A model generated the notes under the pieces. The model worked only from the letters and a program-made list of their open reading frames with translations. It had not been told where the DNA came from and ran no database searches. Below, one piece after another: positions 1 to 12,379 of a stretch of 64,000 bases of DNA. This stretch comes from Dichetophora obliterata. Taxonomy: Eukaryota > Arthropoda > Insecta > Diptera > Sciomyzidae. The translations under genes and the position numbers were made by a program. Where the stretch lies: the NCBI GenBank assembly GCA_963920525.1, contig OY986438.1, positions 191,214,962 through 191,278,961 of the forward strand, read 5' to 3'. Numbering within the stretch: position 1 is the stretch's first letter; every line of letters begins with the position of its first letter.

Positions 1-353
1 ATTTTGTAACCGTAGTTTTCGTCATATCGCGGAACACTCAAGTCCTGACTTCAGGTGCGTTGCGCTGAGTTTTGGTACAACTTTTTTTATTTTTTTTTAC
101 GCAGTTCTTATTATTTTGACCCAAGGATATATAAAGTGGAAAAACTAAGTTGAAAAAATCATTTTGAAAAATCTCATACATTTTTTGGACATGTCTAATG
201 TACATGTATGTAAGTACACTACACCTGAAATGAATTACCAATTGTTCCTTATTTTATTTTGTTTGTAAGTTATGAAAGAACAGAAAACTTAATTTTTATT
301 AAATTATTAAAGTGAATTAAAGACTGAATTTGAATTACAGAAAACTTTATTTT
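1..353. other. Non-coding AT-rich flank
   Basis: No coding region, repeat border or RNA gene is recognisable here. Short open frames are AT-rich and resemble nothing I know. Confidence 0.5.
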
Positions 354-471
354 TTATTTTTTTTTTATTTTTATTTGATCTCGAATTATTGAAACTTCAA
401 CATTAAGTATATTTTCAGATTCATCTATTGTAAAATAATCTTCCCTGTTTTCGTTATTATTTACTGTCATA

Positions 472-913
472 TTAATGTTTGCAGTCTCGCGTATGAGACG
501 CAATGCAAATGTTATGCAACGCAACACTAACGTTTGCGATTTGAGTTGCTTTAGCAGGCTTATAGTGCAGTTGACGAGCACCAAGTAAACAACGAAACCT
601 ATTTTTCATAACACCAATACATCTTTCCAAAATGTTTCTCGCTTTGGCATGTTTGCTTCTTTCTGCCGCGAACCGATAAGGCGTCATTAAAAATGGCTTC
701 AGCTTTCTCTGCTTCATTCATCTCAAATTTTATATATTGTGGACATATTGCCGTTTCTAGAACGTCAAGAGTCTCTTTTAATAATCCAGATACGGAGGCT
801 TGCGATAATCCGAGATTAAAGTCATTCCCGACACTAAGCTGGTATGAGCCTTCGTCAAAAAACGTAGCGTTGTTGCCAGCTTTAGTGTGTAGTAAAAGAG
901 ATACGGCCCTCAT
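472..913 (-). pseudogene. PIF/Harbinger (HARBI1-like) transposase remnant with the catalytic core deleted
   Basis: The family encodes a DDE nuclease that cuts and pastes PIF/Harbinger DNA transposons. Reading minus, the first part (from about 913) has the typical N-terminal helix stretch with LGLSQASVSGLLKETLDVL, the usual TvSr-type motif. In a second frame (from 717) follows the C-terminal motif NILERCIGVMKNRFRCLLG and then VALHNICI. In complete family members the segment between these carries the catalytic aspartates (IDGTHI-type and later motifs). Here the two ends are almost fused, so the DDE core is gone. Length is about 150 codons against roughly 350-450 in intact HARBI1-like proteins. 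It is a dead internal-deletion copy. No terminal repeats were found. Confidence 0.75.
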
Positions 914-1208
914 TCTTCATAAATGGTGATATTTTTTCCAAAACGACTTTAAAAGCAGCTTAAGTCAATCGAAAATTATCAACAAAACTGAAATAAAGCA
1001 ATGTAATACTTATAAGCTCCAAAGTAAACCATTTTGGTCACAAACTATTGTCGAATTGAACTTGTACGTACTTCTTCATCGCTTAAACTAAAATCTGAAT
1101 CTGAAAATATAAATACAATTGAACTTCCTTTTATTTATCGATAACTTGTCAACGTCGACACCACATCGTGATATTTATGTTGATGTTGACAAAGAATTGA
1201 CAACGACG
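914..1208. other. Spacer between the Harbinger remnant and Transib-1
   Basis: AT-rich sequence with no supported gene. It ends with CGACG at 1204-1208, which is the left copy of the Transib-1 target duplication. Confidence 0.5.
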
Positions 1209-1640
1209 CACAGTGCGTCGTCCCAGTACATCGATGGGACAAAAATAGAAGGAGTCGTCCTAGGGTAATAAAATTTGGCACAAGTCCCTAATATAATAGA
1301 ATTAAGAAAATTTCAAAGTATCGACAAAATTGGCCACGCCCATCGCCCACCGCCCATACAAACCTAAATTATTTATGGCTGTAAAAATTGAACTATTGCC
1401 ACAAATTTCATGAAAATCGTTTGAAATGCATATTTATGCAACACCTTTTAAAAAAAAATCATTTTATCAATATTGGCCACGCCCATCGCACACCGCCCAT
1501 ACAAACCGAAACTATTTTTGGCTGTAGAAATTGAACTATTGCGTCAAACTTAATGAAAATTGACTCAAGAGCATATTTATGTACCACCTTTGAAAAAAGA
1601 AACTTTCATCAACATTTAATAAAATTATCATATATTGGAA

Positions 1641-3859
1641 CTACTCTTCGGAAGACTTTTCGGAAGAAGATACTTCTAATGTATGACATTGCTCATTTTC
1701 ATCATCACAATCACTATTTAATATATATTTTGAAATATCTACAATATTTTCCCTTTTACTGGGAATAGCGTTATGCCTGTAAGAACTGATCAATGTATCT
1801 GACATTATTATTAGCTGGGTCATTAAATCCTTATTGGTGTTTTCACGTGAATTTTTTCTTGTATGGGACAAACGATTCTTTCGAATAATTTTATGGTTGG
1901 CTTCAAGTGCTTCCTCAGATAAAGAACCTGTAATGAAAGTATCGTTAATATTGTTTTCGGAAAAAAAAATTAATATTTAAAGTACCTATTGGTAATTCAA
2001 AATAATTAATTACATCAGAACCGTGGATTAGTACTTTGTGCACACTACTCGGCATGTAGTACCATCCGTACAGTATCAAATACTTATTCCTTGTTATTCT
2101 AAGGAGTTCCTTAAAAGTATCCTTATTAATTTCCATGCCACAGGATAGGACTCTCAGTATTACCCCAAAGTATTCAATCAGTTCTTTATCGACACCAGTT
2201 ATATCTGCCGTCAATTGGCTATCAGAAAAAAATCGACGAGCAGTATTTCCATCGTTGGTAGTACCACAACCCGACTTAACCATGTCTATTAACAGACCAG
2301 TGTTTTCCCTAAACTGTCTTTGAATTCTGGTTTTGGTGGCAAGATATTCTTCTTTATTGTCTTTTCCTACACGCCATTTTTTAAAGGGAAGCCGATATGC
2401 AATATGTAAAATGCATTCTAGAAATCGTATCCAACAGTGAAGGGAAGAAAGGCCAAATTTGTACGCATCAACATTTGGAATATATTTCGTATTTAGGTTG
2501 TTCATTTCGGTTGGTTTCGCATTACAAATGAAACACCTACTGCACGAATTCGTATTTGTGAGTACATTAGCGACTGCACCATCTATCATAGTGCAATGCA
2601 TTTGAAAGAAAACTTCAAAAACCATAGACTTTCTTTCAACAACGGCGCACTCGAGTTTTTCAAATTTTTCTGTTATTATTTTGTATTCATCACGGATGAG
2701 TTGAGGATTTTCTTTCGCACAGCAAAATTTTATAGGTCTGCAGTATCTGGTTGATGATGGTGTTGCATTAGACCAAACAACTTCTCCCGATATCATATTC
2801 AACAACCTTCACATATATAACAAAATATTTTGAATATGTATATGTATAAAAACAAATATTTATTTAATAAACTTACTTGATCGGAACAAAAGCAATAACA
2901 AACATAAATTCATCAGAGTTTTCAACGTTACAAAATGTTTGTTTGAAGCGGCTATGACCAGAACTTCCATCCATTCCCCACTTTCCAATTAACTGAAGTG
3001 TATTTAGGCCTTGCGGTATATCGCACTGATCCAAAATTCCCTCTACAGTTTTGCACATTATCGTCTTCACATCGACCTCAGCAGAAGTTTCGGATGCGTT
3101 TATGGTCGGCACTAAATTTTGTTTTAACATTCGCAATGTATATAGGGAAGGAAAGCAGTTTGGGTGCAAGTCGTTAATTGTATTTCGTAAAACATTGTAC
3201 TTTCTCTCAGAGAGATCTAAGTCCAAACATAAGGCGAGTGCTTTGGGTGGCGTTAAGCAATTCTCCTCTTCTTTTCTACATCCTCGCTTTAGTTTTTGAA
3301 TGGCATATTCCAGCTCCTCTAAAGAATATTTGGCAATTAACTCGGAAGCTCTACGATTCTTGGATTTTTTTGACGACTTCGCAAAATTTTTTTTTGGCCT
3401 GCCGCGTTTAGTTATTGGGGTTCTTTTTGTTGGTGAAGGTGTCATGTCAGTATTTTCTGCACAACTGTTTGTTGGTTCGACTAAGCCTTCTGGGGATATA
3501 TCCATTGGTTGTGAATTAACCTTACTAGTGCCATGGTTGGCAGGTTGCTATTGAATAAGTATTAATTTTAAATATTAACTCAGCTTTAAACGTTCATGTC
3601 AACTTACATGATCCAAATCCAAAAAAGTCTCATTCAACCAATTGGAATATTTTTGTTCAAAATACACTTTATTTCTCTTGCACTCATTCCAGTATTTATC
3701 CATTTTACAATGAAAGCGATGTATTTTAAGTACCAGCCTGTCTTTTTCAATAGTAACTTTACCCACTTTCTGCTCAATAAATGAATGTAAAGTAGACACT
3801 TTTTTATTTTTCTTTGCTGACATCCAGCAAACAATTAAATTGCAATTTTTTAATAACAT
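1641..3859 (-). CDS. Transib (RAG1-core-like) transposase, four exons, apparently intact
   Basis: Exons at 3859-3608, 3547-2877, 2806-1986 and 1927-1641 are joined by GT..AG introns of 60, 70 and 58 bp. The total is 2031 nt, exactly 677 codons, giving a 676-residue protein without internal stops. Motifs in order: KWGMDGSSGHS with the first catalytic Asp near residue 277; MIDG with the second Asp near 383; a CFIC zinc-type pair; GCGTTNDGNTARRFF; and SLSEEALEAN near 583-591, which holds the candidate catalytic Glu. The D-D spacing of 106 compares with 108 for D600-D708 of RAG1. The basic stretch near residue 130 (TKRGRPKKNFAKSSKKSKNR) may bind DNA. It is expected to act in the nucleus, cutting at the CACAGTG ends. 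The introns are inferred from splice signals and from alignment with the other three Transib copies. Start chosen at the first Met; the Met at residue 13 is an alternative. Confidence 0.8.
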
Positions 3860-5414
3860 TTTTACAAAAATTCACTTGCACTGACCAACTTTGCATTGAA
3901 ATAATAACGTGACGTCAAAATGTAAACATATCTAACCCATAATAACATTTTACAATAGGTTGATGATAAACAAAATTATGTGCAAAAAATATATACATGC
4001 AGCATACGAATGAAGAAATAGAAAAGAATTTGAAAACATAAACAAACTTTGCAATGAGAACCACACCTGTTAAGCCAATGTTACTAAATCAGTAGTAGGT
4101 TATGTGGCAAATGAGCACCACTGAACTAGATCCATGAGACAAAACAACAACTTTATGAAACAAAACATAATTCAGTAAGACAGTTAAAATGACCGGTCAG
4201 TGGATGAAGGGTTTAATGTGCTGCTGATAACAAATCACTAATCGTCAACCGAGCTGAGTTCAAATCTCCTTCTGACTGATTAATTTTTTTGTACTGATAA
4301 AGATTTTACTGATTGTGTAACTTGTAAGATATAACAAATTTTCGAAATTAATAAAAAAAGTCATACTGCAATCAAATCCTACAATTACGACTAACAACTT
4401 TAATTAAAAACACAATTTCATACTAAAGCTTTTAGCGACTTATCATAACATAGTTTATGAAAAATATATGTATTGAATAACAATTTCTCACACAAAAACC
4501 GATGTTTTGGGCTTTAAAAAAAAATTTTTTTTTCAAGTTTGTGCACTTTTTTTTCCTTTGGTTTTTTTTTTATTGTAAAGATAACGGCTTCTTATTTCTT
4601 TTTCATTAATAAAATTTTAGGGAGCTTTTGAAAAAAAATTTTGGCGGACGTCTAAGCTTTTTCAATTTTTCGGTTTTTTAAAAGAAAAATACTCAATATT
4701 ACAGCCAACTTTTAAATAGTTATTTTCACGATATTTAAAAATAAAATAATAGATGTTTTGAACAGTAATAAAACATTTTAAAAACAGAAAATATTTTGCA
4801 ATTATCTGAAAAAATCAATTTTTTATGAATTTTTTCGCATTGCACCGAAAAGGCCAAAATGAAAAAATCCATTTTAGACATTTTTACAGAATTTGCTTTT
4901 GCACATTTGTGCACTTTTTTTTTGGTTTTTTTTTTTTTTATTTTGCAGCTATGGCTTCAAACTTTGTTTGGAAAAAATAAAATTTTAGGGAGCTTTAAAA
5001 AAAAACATTTTATTTTCCACGAAACTTTGAACATTTTTATGTTTTTCATCCAAAAACACAACATTTGTACTAAATTTTTTAAAATAAAATTGCAGAATTT
5101 TGTAAAAGTAGAAATTTTGTATTTTTTTAAATATTGTTTAAAAGCATTTAAAAAAAAATTGACTCAATTCCCTTTTAAAATGAGCTCCCTGCAATCATTT
5201 CCGTACTTCTACCAAATATAAGTTTTTCAATTCGTGTACTTTAAGCAAAAACCCATTGACTTCGGCACCCCTAGCGGATACAAAAAGCGGTAAACTCGGT
5301 CACTTTTATGTTATTTCTTTTAGTTGGTTTGTTTGATTAACAAATATACTAAAAAGGGACAAGAGTTCAAAAATTTGGAAAATATCGATTTTTGTCCACC
5401 TTCGAAGCAGTGTG
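3860..5414. repeat. Non-coding right arm of Transib-1 with an internal direct duplication
   Basis: About 1.55 kb without a gene. Two stretches, about 4525-4640 and 4895-5010, share TTTGTGCACTTTTTTT, then a T-run, then AATAAAATTTTAGGGAGCTTT. This is a diverged direct duplication at roughly 370-bp spacing. The open frame at 4859-5221 lies within this low-complexity DNA and is not a credible gene. I cannot exclude that part of this arm is a separate insertion. Confidence 0.5.
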
Positions 5415-5610
5415 CGACGTCGACAACGCCAACCATGATAAGGGTGAATAGATTTGAATTATTATGCAGCAAATATTGCTGAAGTCTTATGCGCACGCGA
5501 AACATAAACTGTTCATTACTTCTTATGGTGGTATGGGCTCTGGTCCATTAAATTAAATATACGCTGCAACGCTAAGTATAGCGTCGCAAACACAGACATA
5601 GAAACCACTA
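5415..5610 (-). other. Spacer, possibly LTR-derived
   Basis: Short stretch between Transib-1 and Tigger-1. It seems to continue, across the Tigger-1 insertion, the LTR-like sequence at 8468-8900. No gene seen. Confidence 0.35.
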
Positions 5611-8467
5611 GAGTAACTTCGGGTAAGGTAATGTGGACTACCATTTTATTTTTTGGATATTGTCGGCATAATACCGGTAAAAAATAAGAAAACATTGTTT
5701 CAATATCATAGTAGATGTGTTGCCTAAATATATTTCAAGTCAAAAATTATATATATTTGCCTACAAAATTTTGAATGCATAAAATTGTAAAAAACCCAAA
5801 ATTGCGTAATAAAAAAAATTAGCGGGTATTGTGGACCAGTATGTGCGGGTAATGTGGAATACTGGTCCACATTACCCGCAAATAAATTAGTAAACAAAAG
5901 TTATGGATTACCTGAGGTAAATTTTTATTCATTTCAATTTTGGATAACAATAAAAACATAAATAAAAATAAAATATAACTTTTCTCAAACGGCAACGAAA
6001 CATAACAAAAACAAAACATAAAATAACATAAAAATTTCTTCAGGGGCTTAAATTTTTTAATAGAAAAAGTTAATATAAAAATATCTATATTTTCTTAAAT
6101 ACAATTAGTACATGATTTACAAATAAAAATGGCACTTTTTTTAGGAAGACATTTGTCGTGAGCCCATATTAAATCGCATTGCAAACATTGCGACCATGTG
6201 TTTGTTTGGTTGAATGTCTTCATTATATGAGATATTACAAAATTCGCACTGTGTCCTTATTTTGTGGAGTATTTTGAAAAATTGAGTCATCATCAGAGTC
6301 TGCTAAGACTAGAGTAGAATCTGATTCGCTTGAAGAGGAATTCCTTAGATTGTGCAAATCTATTCGTGTCTTTTTTCTTAAAGTCTCTGTCTTAACATTT
6401 GTTTTAGTTTTTGCATCATTTTTCTTTCTCTTCTGTTTTTTATTTTCTTTTACCACTTTTGATTCTTTCTTAATTTTTAGTGACTGAAATGTTTCTAAAT
6501 CCTTTTTATATGGAGACTTCGTCAAAACCGTTGGTTTTGTTTTCCTTTGCTTATTAGTGGACAAATTAGCTTTAATTTTAGGAACTGGAGACAATTGCCA
6601 GGGTGTAATATATTGACTTGTGCTTGGCTGTAAGTCTAATGCTAAATCGGTGCTACCTGTTAAATATTGACTTTTATTTACTGTGACGATTTCCATGACT
6701 TGTGATATGTCTGCGCATTCGTTTACTTCTTGTTCAATTATTTGGCTAGAACTTTCTGGAGTAGCACTATTTTCATTTATTTCATTTGAAATTTGTTCCT
6801 CAGCTATAAAATCTGCTTCACCAAAAATATTTCTATCAAATGGATAAATGCCCGTGCGCTTAAATCCATTCACAGCGATTTGGCCTTGCTGGACTTAGGT
6901 AAGCTTTTGAAAAAAGTTTTGCAATGTCAAAGTGGGTTACTTTTCTTCCATTCTCACGTACAAATTTTCTTATTTCTTCACTGTAATAAGTTTTAAGCGG
7001 ACCCATAAATGTTCTATCAAGAGGCTGCATTTTGTGACTTGAATGAGGGGGCAAGGAAATTATAGTTACACCATTTTCAGTGGCGAGATTCAAAAGATCT
7101 ATATTCCTAGTGTGACTGTAATGTCCATCTAAAATTAATAAACTTGGCTCTCCAGGTGAAGCTTTGGTTATTTTTAAAAAGTGACGAAACCAGTTGGTAA
7201 ATATGTCGGTTTGAACCCATCCGGATATATGACAAGCACATTCGGAGCCAGGTGGGGCGTGCTTCATGAGCTGGGTATTTAAATTTTTTCTTGGAAATAT
7301 AAAAAATGGAGGAACGAAAGATCCAGCAGCACTCATACATGTAATGACCGTTATCAATGATCCACGTTCAGCAGAGGTCATTGATCCAATTTGACGTTTT
7401 CCTTTAGTGGCGACAACTTTTGAAATTTTGGATGGAACAACAGAAAGTCCAGTTTCATCAACATTCCATATTGTTGTTGGCGAAAATTTTTTCTCATTGT
7501 ACTCACTTTCCAAAATATTAAAAAACAATTCCACATTTTCTTTCGTAAAGCCTTTTGCTCTATCAAAGGAAGTTCCGGTTGGCTCCCTCAAACTTAATTC
7601 ATGCTTATGCCGTTGCATAAAACCATAAAACCAATCTTTGCCAGCACATTTCTGAGGAAACACGAAAATTTATTTGGGATGTTGTTTGATTTTGCCAGTT
7701 GAAAAGCAAGTGATGTAATATCTGTTCTTGTAAGACCCCAATATCGTGCCTCCATTTCTTTGGCATATTTTACCAAATCATTTTCCATCTCCTTATTCAG
7801 AACAGGCTTTCGCTCCAAACGCTCAGTCAAAAGATCTGAAATTTTAGATTCACTCTTGCACATTCTAATAAGAGTTGTTTTTGGGACACAAAACGTTTTT
7901 GATGCCAATAAAAATCCCATTTTTTTGCTCGGACTGCTTCTACAGCTTTTTGCATATCTTCCTGCTTCCATTTTCGAATTTCTCCTTTCTTAGGCATTAT
8001 TATAAAAAACCTGAAATGTACATACCTCTTTTAATTCTGTGTCTGGTAATGTCGACTACTGGTCCACAATATACGACTCTTTGTGGTCCACATTAGACGA
8101 CTTTCAGTTTTTTTTTTTGAAGAAATATTTTAGTTTAAAAACTAATTGAAAATACAAACTCACCGATTGTAATTACAACTAAAAGTGTATTTTTGTTGTA
8201 GAAAGTAACGGACCAGTTAAATTCTTTATATATGAGAAAAACAAACTGTTCGACTCTTGAGCTATCAAAATGTTCACCTCACGCATCAACAATCAGAACT
8301 TATCTAAAATGGCAACATTGCAATTATGTATTCAAAAGCAATATTGATGTTTGTTTTTATCAATTACGAAAACATACATCAAGGCGGCGTTGCCAAATTT
8401 CATGCATTTTCTAAAATATTCGGGTGGTCCACATTAGACGCATAGTCCACATTACCCGAAGTTACTC
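5611..8467 (-). mobile_element. Tigger-1, pogo-group DNA transposon
   Basis: Terminal inverted repeats start GAGTAACTTCGGGTAA at 5611 and end as the inverse at 8467. They continue with related TAATGTGGAC segments, and short GTCCACAT motifs recur inside both ends. TA dinucleotides flank both sides (5609-5610 and 8468-8469), the target duplication of the Tc1/mariner/pogo group. The 2857-bp element carries one transposase gene on the minus strand and AT-rich arms. Confidence 0.88.
6235..7997 (-). pseudogene. Tigger/pogo transposase (DDE_1 family), frameshifted
   Basis: The reading starts MPKKGEIRKWKQEDMQ at 7997, a Psq-type helix-turn-helix, followed by a CENP-B-like segment (TRTDITSLAFQLA). 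The DDE_1 catalytic domain has NVDETGL, LLILDGHYSH and KMQPLD, a DD36D arrangement by counting. The tail holds [12 protein letters not shown] and a Lys-rich basic stretch. Three frame changes break it: in the A-run near the HTH (about 7910), near 7660, and near 6875 just before the FKRTG motif. A homopolymer error could explain the first. The domain order is otherwise complete, so this is a recently disabled copy. Confidence 0.85.
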
Positions 8468-8900
8468 TACAATAATTATTTTATTCATTGCTTGCCAAAC
8501 CGAACACCAATGTAATAAACGCCAACGGTCAACAACATTTTTAAAATAAATTAGATTCTTAATCACTACTACAGCGGCGAAAGCCAGAGTTTCAATTAAA
8601 TATCTTAAACAGTTCGGCATTTTTGCCGTCCCTTACAGCAAAACGTTGTGCTCTAATGAATTATAACATATTTAGGCATCAGAAAAACCATTTAAGTAAG
8701 AGTCCTATCAAAACACCACACATTTTTAAACATCCGACTCGTCATTAGCGCTAATGACGCGACAAACGGTGCGATAAGAAATACGCTGACGCCGTACATA
8801 CCGTCTACTTGCTGGCAGCGCGATTGCCTAGGTTTTAATAACATGACTGCCCACTGAGTCCGTTACTCAGCGACACTAAAACGATCGTTATGCTTGACGA
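8468..8900 (-). repeat. LTR-like repeat, copy 1
   Basis: About 190 bp (roughly 8595-8785) matches 24270-24500, including the shared CACCACACATTTTTAAACAT and GCGCTAATGACGCGACA. The repeat probably belongs to an LTR retrotransposon on the minus strand. I base this on its proximity, in the other copy, to a polypurine tract. Borders are not certain. Confidence 0.5.
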
Positions 8901-8908
8901 TTTATCGT

Positions 8909-10151
8909 TTATGATATTAAAATCTCAAAGTCCTCTTGAAAACTACAAATATACTCACTAGGCATATATAACAAGAAATCGTCCATGTATTTCCACCAGA
9001 AACAAATCAAATTTTTCTCAAAAAGGACGCTATAATGTGAAGTTATTAGATGGTCCAAATATAGAGTAGCCAACAAACCTGAATCGCAGGCACCTTGAGG
9101 CAAACCCCTAACTTGTTTAAAGTATTTGAAATTATAAGTGAAGTAATTTGCCACTTCCATAGAATAATGCAGACAAGATAGTATAATAACACCTAACTCT
9201 TGATAGTTATCACGAAACCATTCTTGTCGAGTTAATAAAATTATGTATTCTCGTATAGCAGACGTGTCCATCATAGGATACATATCCTTAATGCCAAACT
9301 TTACAAATTCGTAGCCATCACACATGGGTACAGTGGAGATAACATGAGCAGTTTTAGTTACATCTACGGTATTATGCCCTGAGGTCAACTTCCTCAAGAA
9401 ATGCTTAAAAAAACCAAACAACTATCTTCTGTAAAGGGTACGTATACCAATGCAAGGTGCCAAAGATAGGCCTACACGGGAAATCTTCCTTATGGCATTT
9501 CACTACACCATATAGATAAGGTAATTTTGCATTAGGCACATCACAAACGTTCAATAACTGTATTAACTTTAATTTAAACAAAGATCTAACAGAACTATTA
9601 TTATAATAGAGTTCCACAAACTCCTTTTAAATCTTCACGTACTTAGCATGCAAAATACGAGTTAAACCCAAATTCAACCAGTCAATAGCCCCACCTACTT
9701 CACGGTACATACCACCATCCACGCACTTTTGAACCCACGTATCCATCTTCAAACGATAATCGGAAATGTACATTAAAGCAGTAATCTTACCCTTATCACC
9801 TTGAACAATAGCTATCTTATTAGCATTACTACGTTTAAAAACTACTGCATCCTGTAACATTTTAATAACAACAGTCTGCATATAAGACAAATGAGTACGT
9901 TCCTCCATATGCCGAACTTGGTCATTACAGAAAGCGCGATAATATACACTCAACAACTCACTAAAACAACGCTCAGGGCAAACAGTATTCTTATTTTTTA
10001 AAAACGTAACCAGAATCTGATGCAAAGTATTCGCATGACTCAAAAGATTGGGAACGACTGGTGGAATGAACCTCGGACCAAAACTTAACAAAACCTGCAC
10101 ACTCATTGGCACATGCTCACTCACAAAACTTCTAAAACCCCCTTTTATCAA
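8909..10151 (-). pseudogene. Penelope-like element reverse transcriptase fragment
   Basis: Three minus-strand frames in order (10151-9627, 9617-9405, 9421-8909) form one broken reading. The N-terminal part contains the Penelope-type segment ending in IVQGDKGKITALMY and a following Tyr. Next comes KLPYLYGVVKCHKEDFPCRP, which resembles the P-x-LYG-x-x-K-x-HK motif of Penelope-like enzymes. The RT core has GLPQGACDSGLLATLYLDHL and the catalytic WKYMDD. The sequence stops soon after the YMDD box, so the thumb and any GIY-YIG endonuclease are missing. The frame changes make it inactive. Classification rests on motifs and is good but not certain. Confidence 0.7.
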
Positions 10152-10313
10152 AGGTGGAAGAACACCCCCATAATTTCCAACCTTTCTCCATTAGAAATAT
10201 CCATCTTCACAAACTAAATACAAATATACAAAAATCTGCAACAAGACGCCCTTAAATTACAAAAATCCACTTGCTTTACCCACAACCTTAAAACATTCTA
10301 AAACAAAAACATA

Positions 10314-10610
10314 CACTCAGATAAAAATTCCTGTAAAAATAACGCTTTTTTAACACATGTTGTTGAAATTCAACACGATCAGTTATGTAAATAATTAACA
10401 CTTTACATGATAATTCAACTGTGAACAGGATTAAATTGTATAAATAACACTTCAACACTGGATAATATTGTAAAAATAACAGTTTTAAAACTGGTTGTAT
10501 TGACAGTCGTGCTCGTAAACACAGCACGTACTGTTATGTTATTTTAACATGATATTTACATGATAAAATGTAAAAATTTTTTTACACCTGAAAAATTCTT
10601 CAGGTGTCCA
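10314..10610. repeat. Subterminal repeat region of the CACTA-like element
   Basis: The stretch has no gene but contains at least five variants of a short motif (TGTAAAAATAAC, TGTATAAATAACA, TGTAAAAATAACAG, TTATTTTAACATG) in both orientations. Related motifs sit near the other end at 24145-24225. CACTA transposases usually bind such subterminal arrays. Confidence 0.55.
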
Positions 10611-12379
10611 CGCATTTATCAGTTTAGAAATAATAAAATTTATACAAGTCACGACATTTTTATTTTCATATTGCTTTATTTTAAAGAAATAGGTTAAAGT
10701 AAATATTTCACAGTGTACATAAAAACTTAAAATAGGAACATTATTATTAAAAGAAAAACAAAACTTTAGTATTTAAAAAAAAACAACATTAATATCTATA
10801 AGGCGACTTATTTTAAATGAACTACAACAATGTTTTAAGAATCAAAACATTTTCAAACGAAATGCCTTTCGAGAATCAGGCAAAATTTGAAGGTGCAAAG
10901 GAAGTGATTTAATTTCGTAAGCATTTATGTAGTTTGAGCTGTTTTTTCTTTGCCCAACAATGTACGCTTGTAGGTGTGCGTCAAAAAAGCTGAGACTATG
11001 CTCGAAACATATAAAGAACAATTCCCCACTAGCACTTAAAACAATATCTTCTATCTCAAGTAATATTAAGTTTTCCTTTTTCAAAATAGTAAATATCCTC
11101 TTTCATATTCAACACCCTTGAAAATTATTTTTGAATACATAATGGAGTTTTCTAAGTTGTGTGCTTTTACAAAAAGTTCTTCATATTTCGAAAGTATTTT
11201 TTTTAAAATTATGTGCTTCGGATTAGCAATGATTTCTGGACTGAAAAAATTTTTTGACATTAAATTGTATGAAAACTTTAAAGCAGCTTTCATTGCCAGG
11301 CTCCAAGAAGTATTTATGCGTGAGTTAGTGCAGCGAGAATATGCTTTAAATGTTTTGTGGTACGATTCAAATCGCATACACCATAAGAGTTTTAGTGGTC
11401 CACATTTCCTCATAGCTGAAGGGTAGTGCACTAAGAAGTGGTGTTTCGGTTTAAGTTGTTTTTTAAATAAAGTTACATACATTTGATTGTGAACTTCGAT
11501 TAATTTTTCTAGTCAACTGAGAGAAATATCGTCGATCTCTACCAACATTACGATGTCCACAATCTGCAAAAGTGTTGTAAAGAAAGTCCATACAATATTT
11601 TCTTCCGGTATTAGATCACCTATCATTAGAGACAGATGATGGACAAATGTCATCATCTCACTCGCAGTCATGCGCAAATTGAAGTTTTTTAAGTTATCTA
11701 AGCTTATTTCCGGCGATGTGTTTCCTATCACTGTTTTACCAAAGTTAAACATTTGTTTGCGATAATTAAGTGTTGCAATAGAAAAAAATTTGTTTGCAAT
11801 AAAATACAATAATATTTCAGGTAAATCATACCTGCACACACCTTCAAAAAGGTCGTGCATTATATCGAAGTAATAGTTATTAGCTACATGGAAGCTCTCA
11901 ATGTCATTAAAAACGCAACATTCCTTCACACCTGTACTTTTCTCGTCCCTTATGTTGCAGTCCAAAAAATAATTTTCTTCGGTTCTTAAAAACTCTTGAT
12001 ACTCCAGTTCATCTTTTTGCATATCTTTCTTATGTCTTTTGCAAACGCGACAGAAAAAGTTTGCATTGAAACTTTGAGTAAAACCAAGAACGGAATTCAA
12101 ACCTAAATTATCGCCAATTATAAATGCCAACACAAAACGAACATTAAACTCTCCATCAAAAGTCTTTAACCCATTTTATACCCCTACCCGATCCCGCGAG
12201 CCGATTTTGTTGCCCTTTGCAGGGATAACTTTTATTGATACCCTTATTGCAAAAACAAAATTTCAACCCCCCACCCCCACCCCCTCAAAAGTTAGCAAAA
12301 AGTTATTTAATAGTTGGAGTTGCGAGACTCGTTTTAATTTTTCATGAGTTATTTATAATTGAAAAAAAGTTATAGAAGA

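Larger units (their letters stand above)
1209..5414 (-). mobile_element. Transib-1, complete RAG1-like DNA transposon
   Basis: The left end begins CACAGTGCGTCG at 1209 and the right end is the reverse complement of CACACTGCTTCG, ending at 5414. Both resemble the RSS-heptamer-like CACWRTG ends known for Transib. Both ends are flanked by the 5-bp repeat CGACG (1204-1208 and 5415-5419), matching the GC-rich 5-bp duplications of the superfamily. The left 80 bp also aligns with the left end of Transib-3 at 18353 (shared AAAAATAGAAGGAG). The right TIR matches the left one weakly, so the right border rests mainly on the duplication. The element carries one four-exon transposase gene on the minus strand and a long non-coding right arm. 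Confidence 0.8.

Noticed and set aside
1209..1215. CACAGTG heptamers as V(D)J-type recombination signals
   Set aside because: They are the termini of Transib elements with 5-bp duplications; no nonamer or antigen-receptor gene is present.
4859..5221. 120-codon plus-strand open frame
   Set aside because: Phe/Lys-rich translation of T- and A-runs inside the Transib-1 right arm, part of an internal duplication; no gene-like motif.
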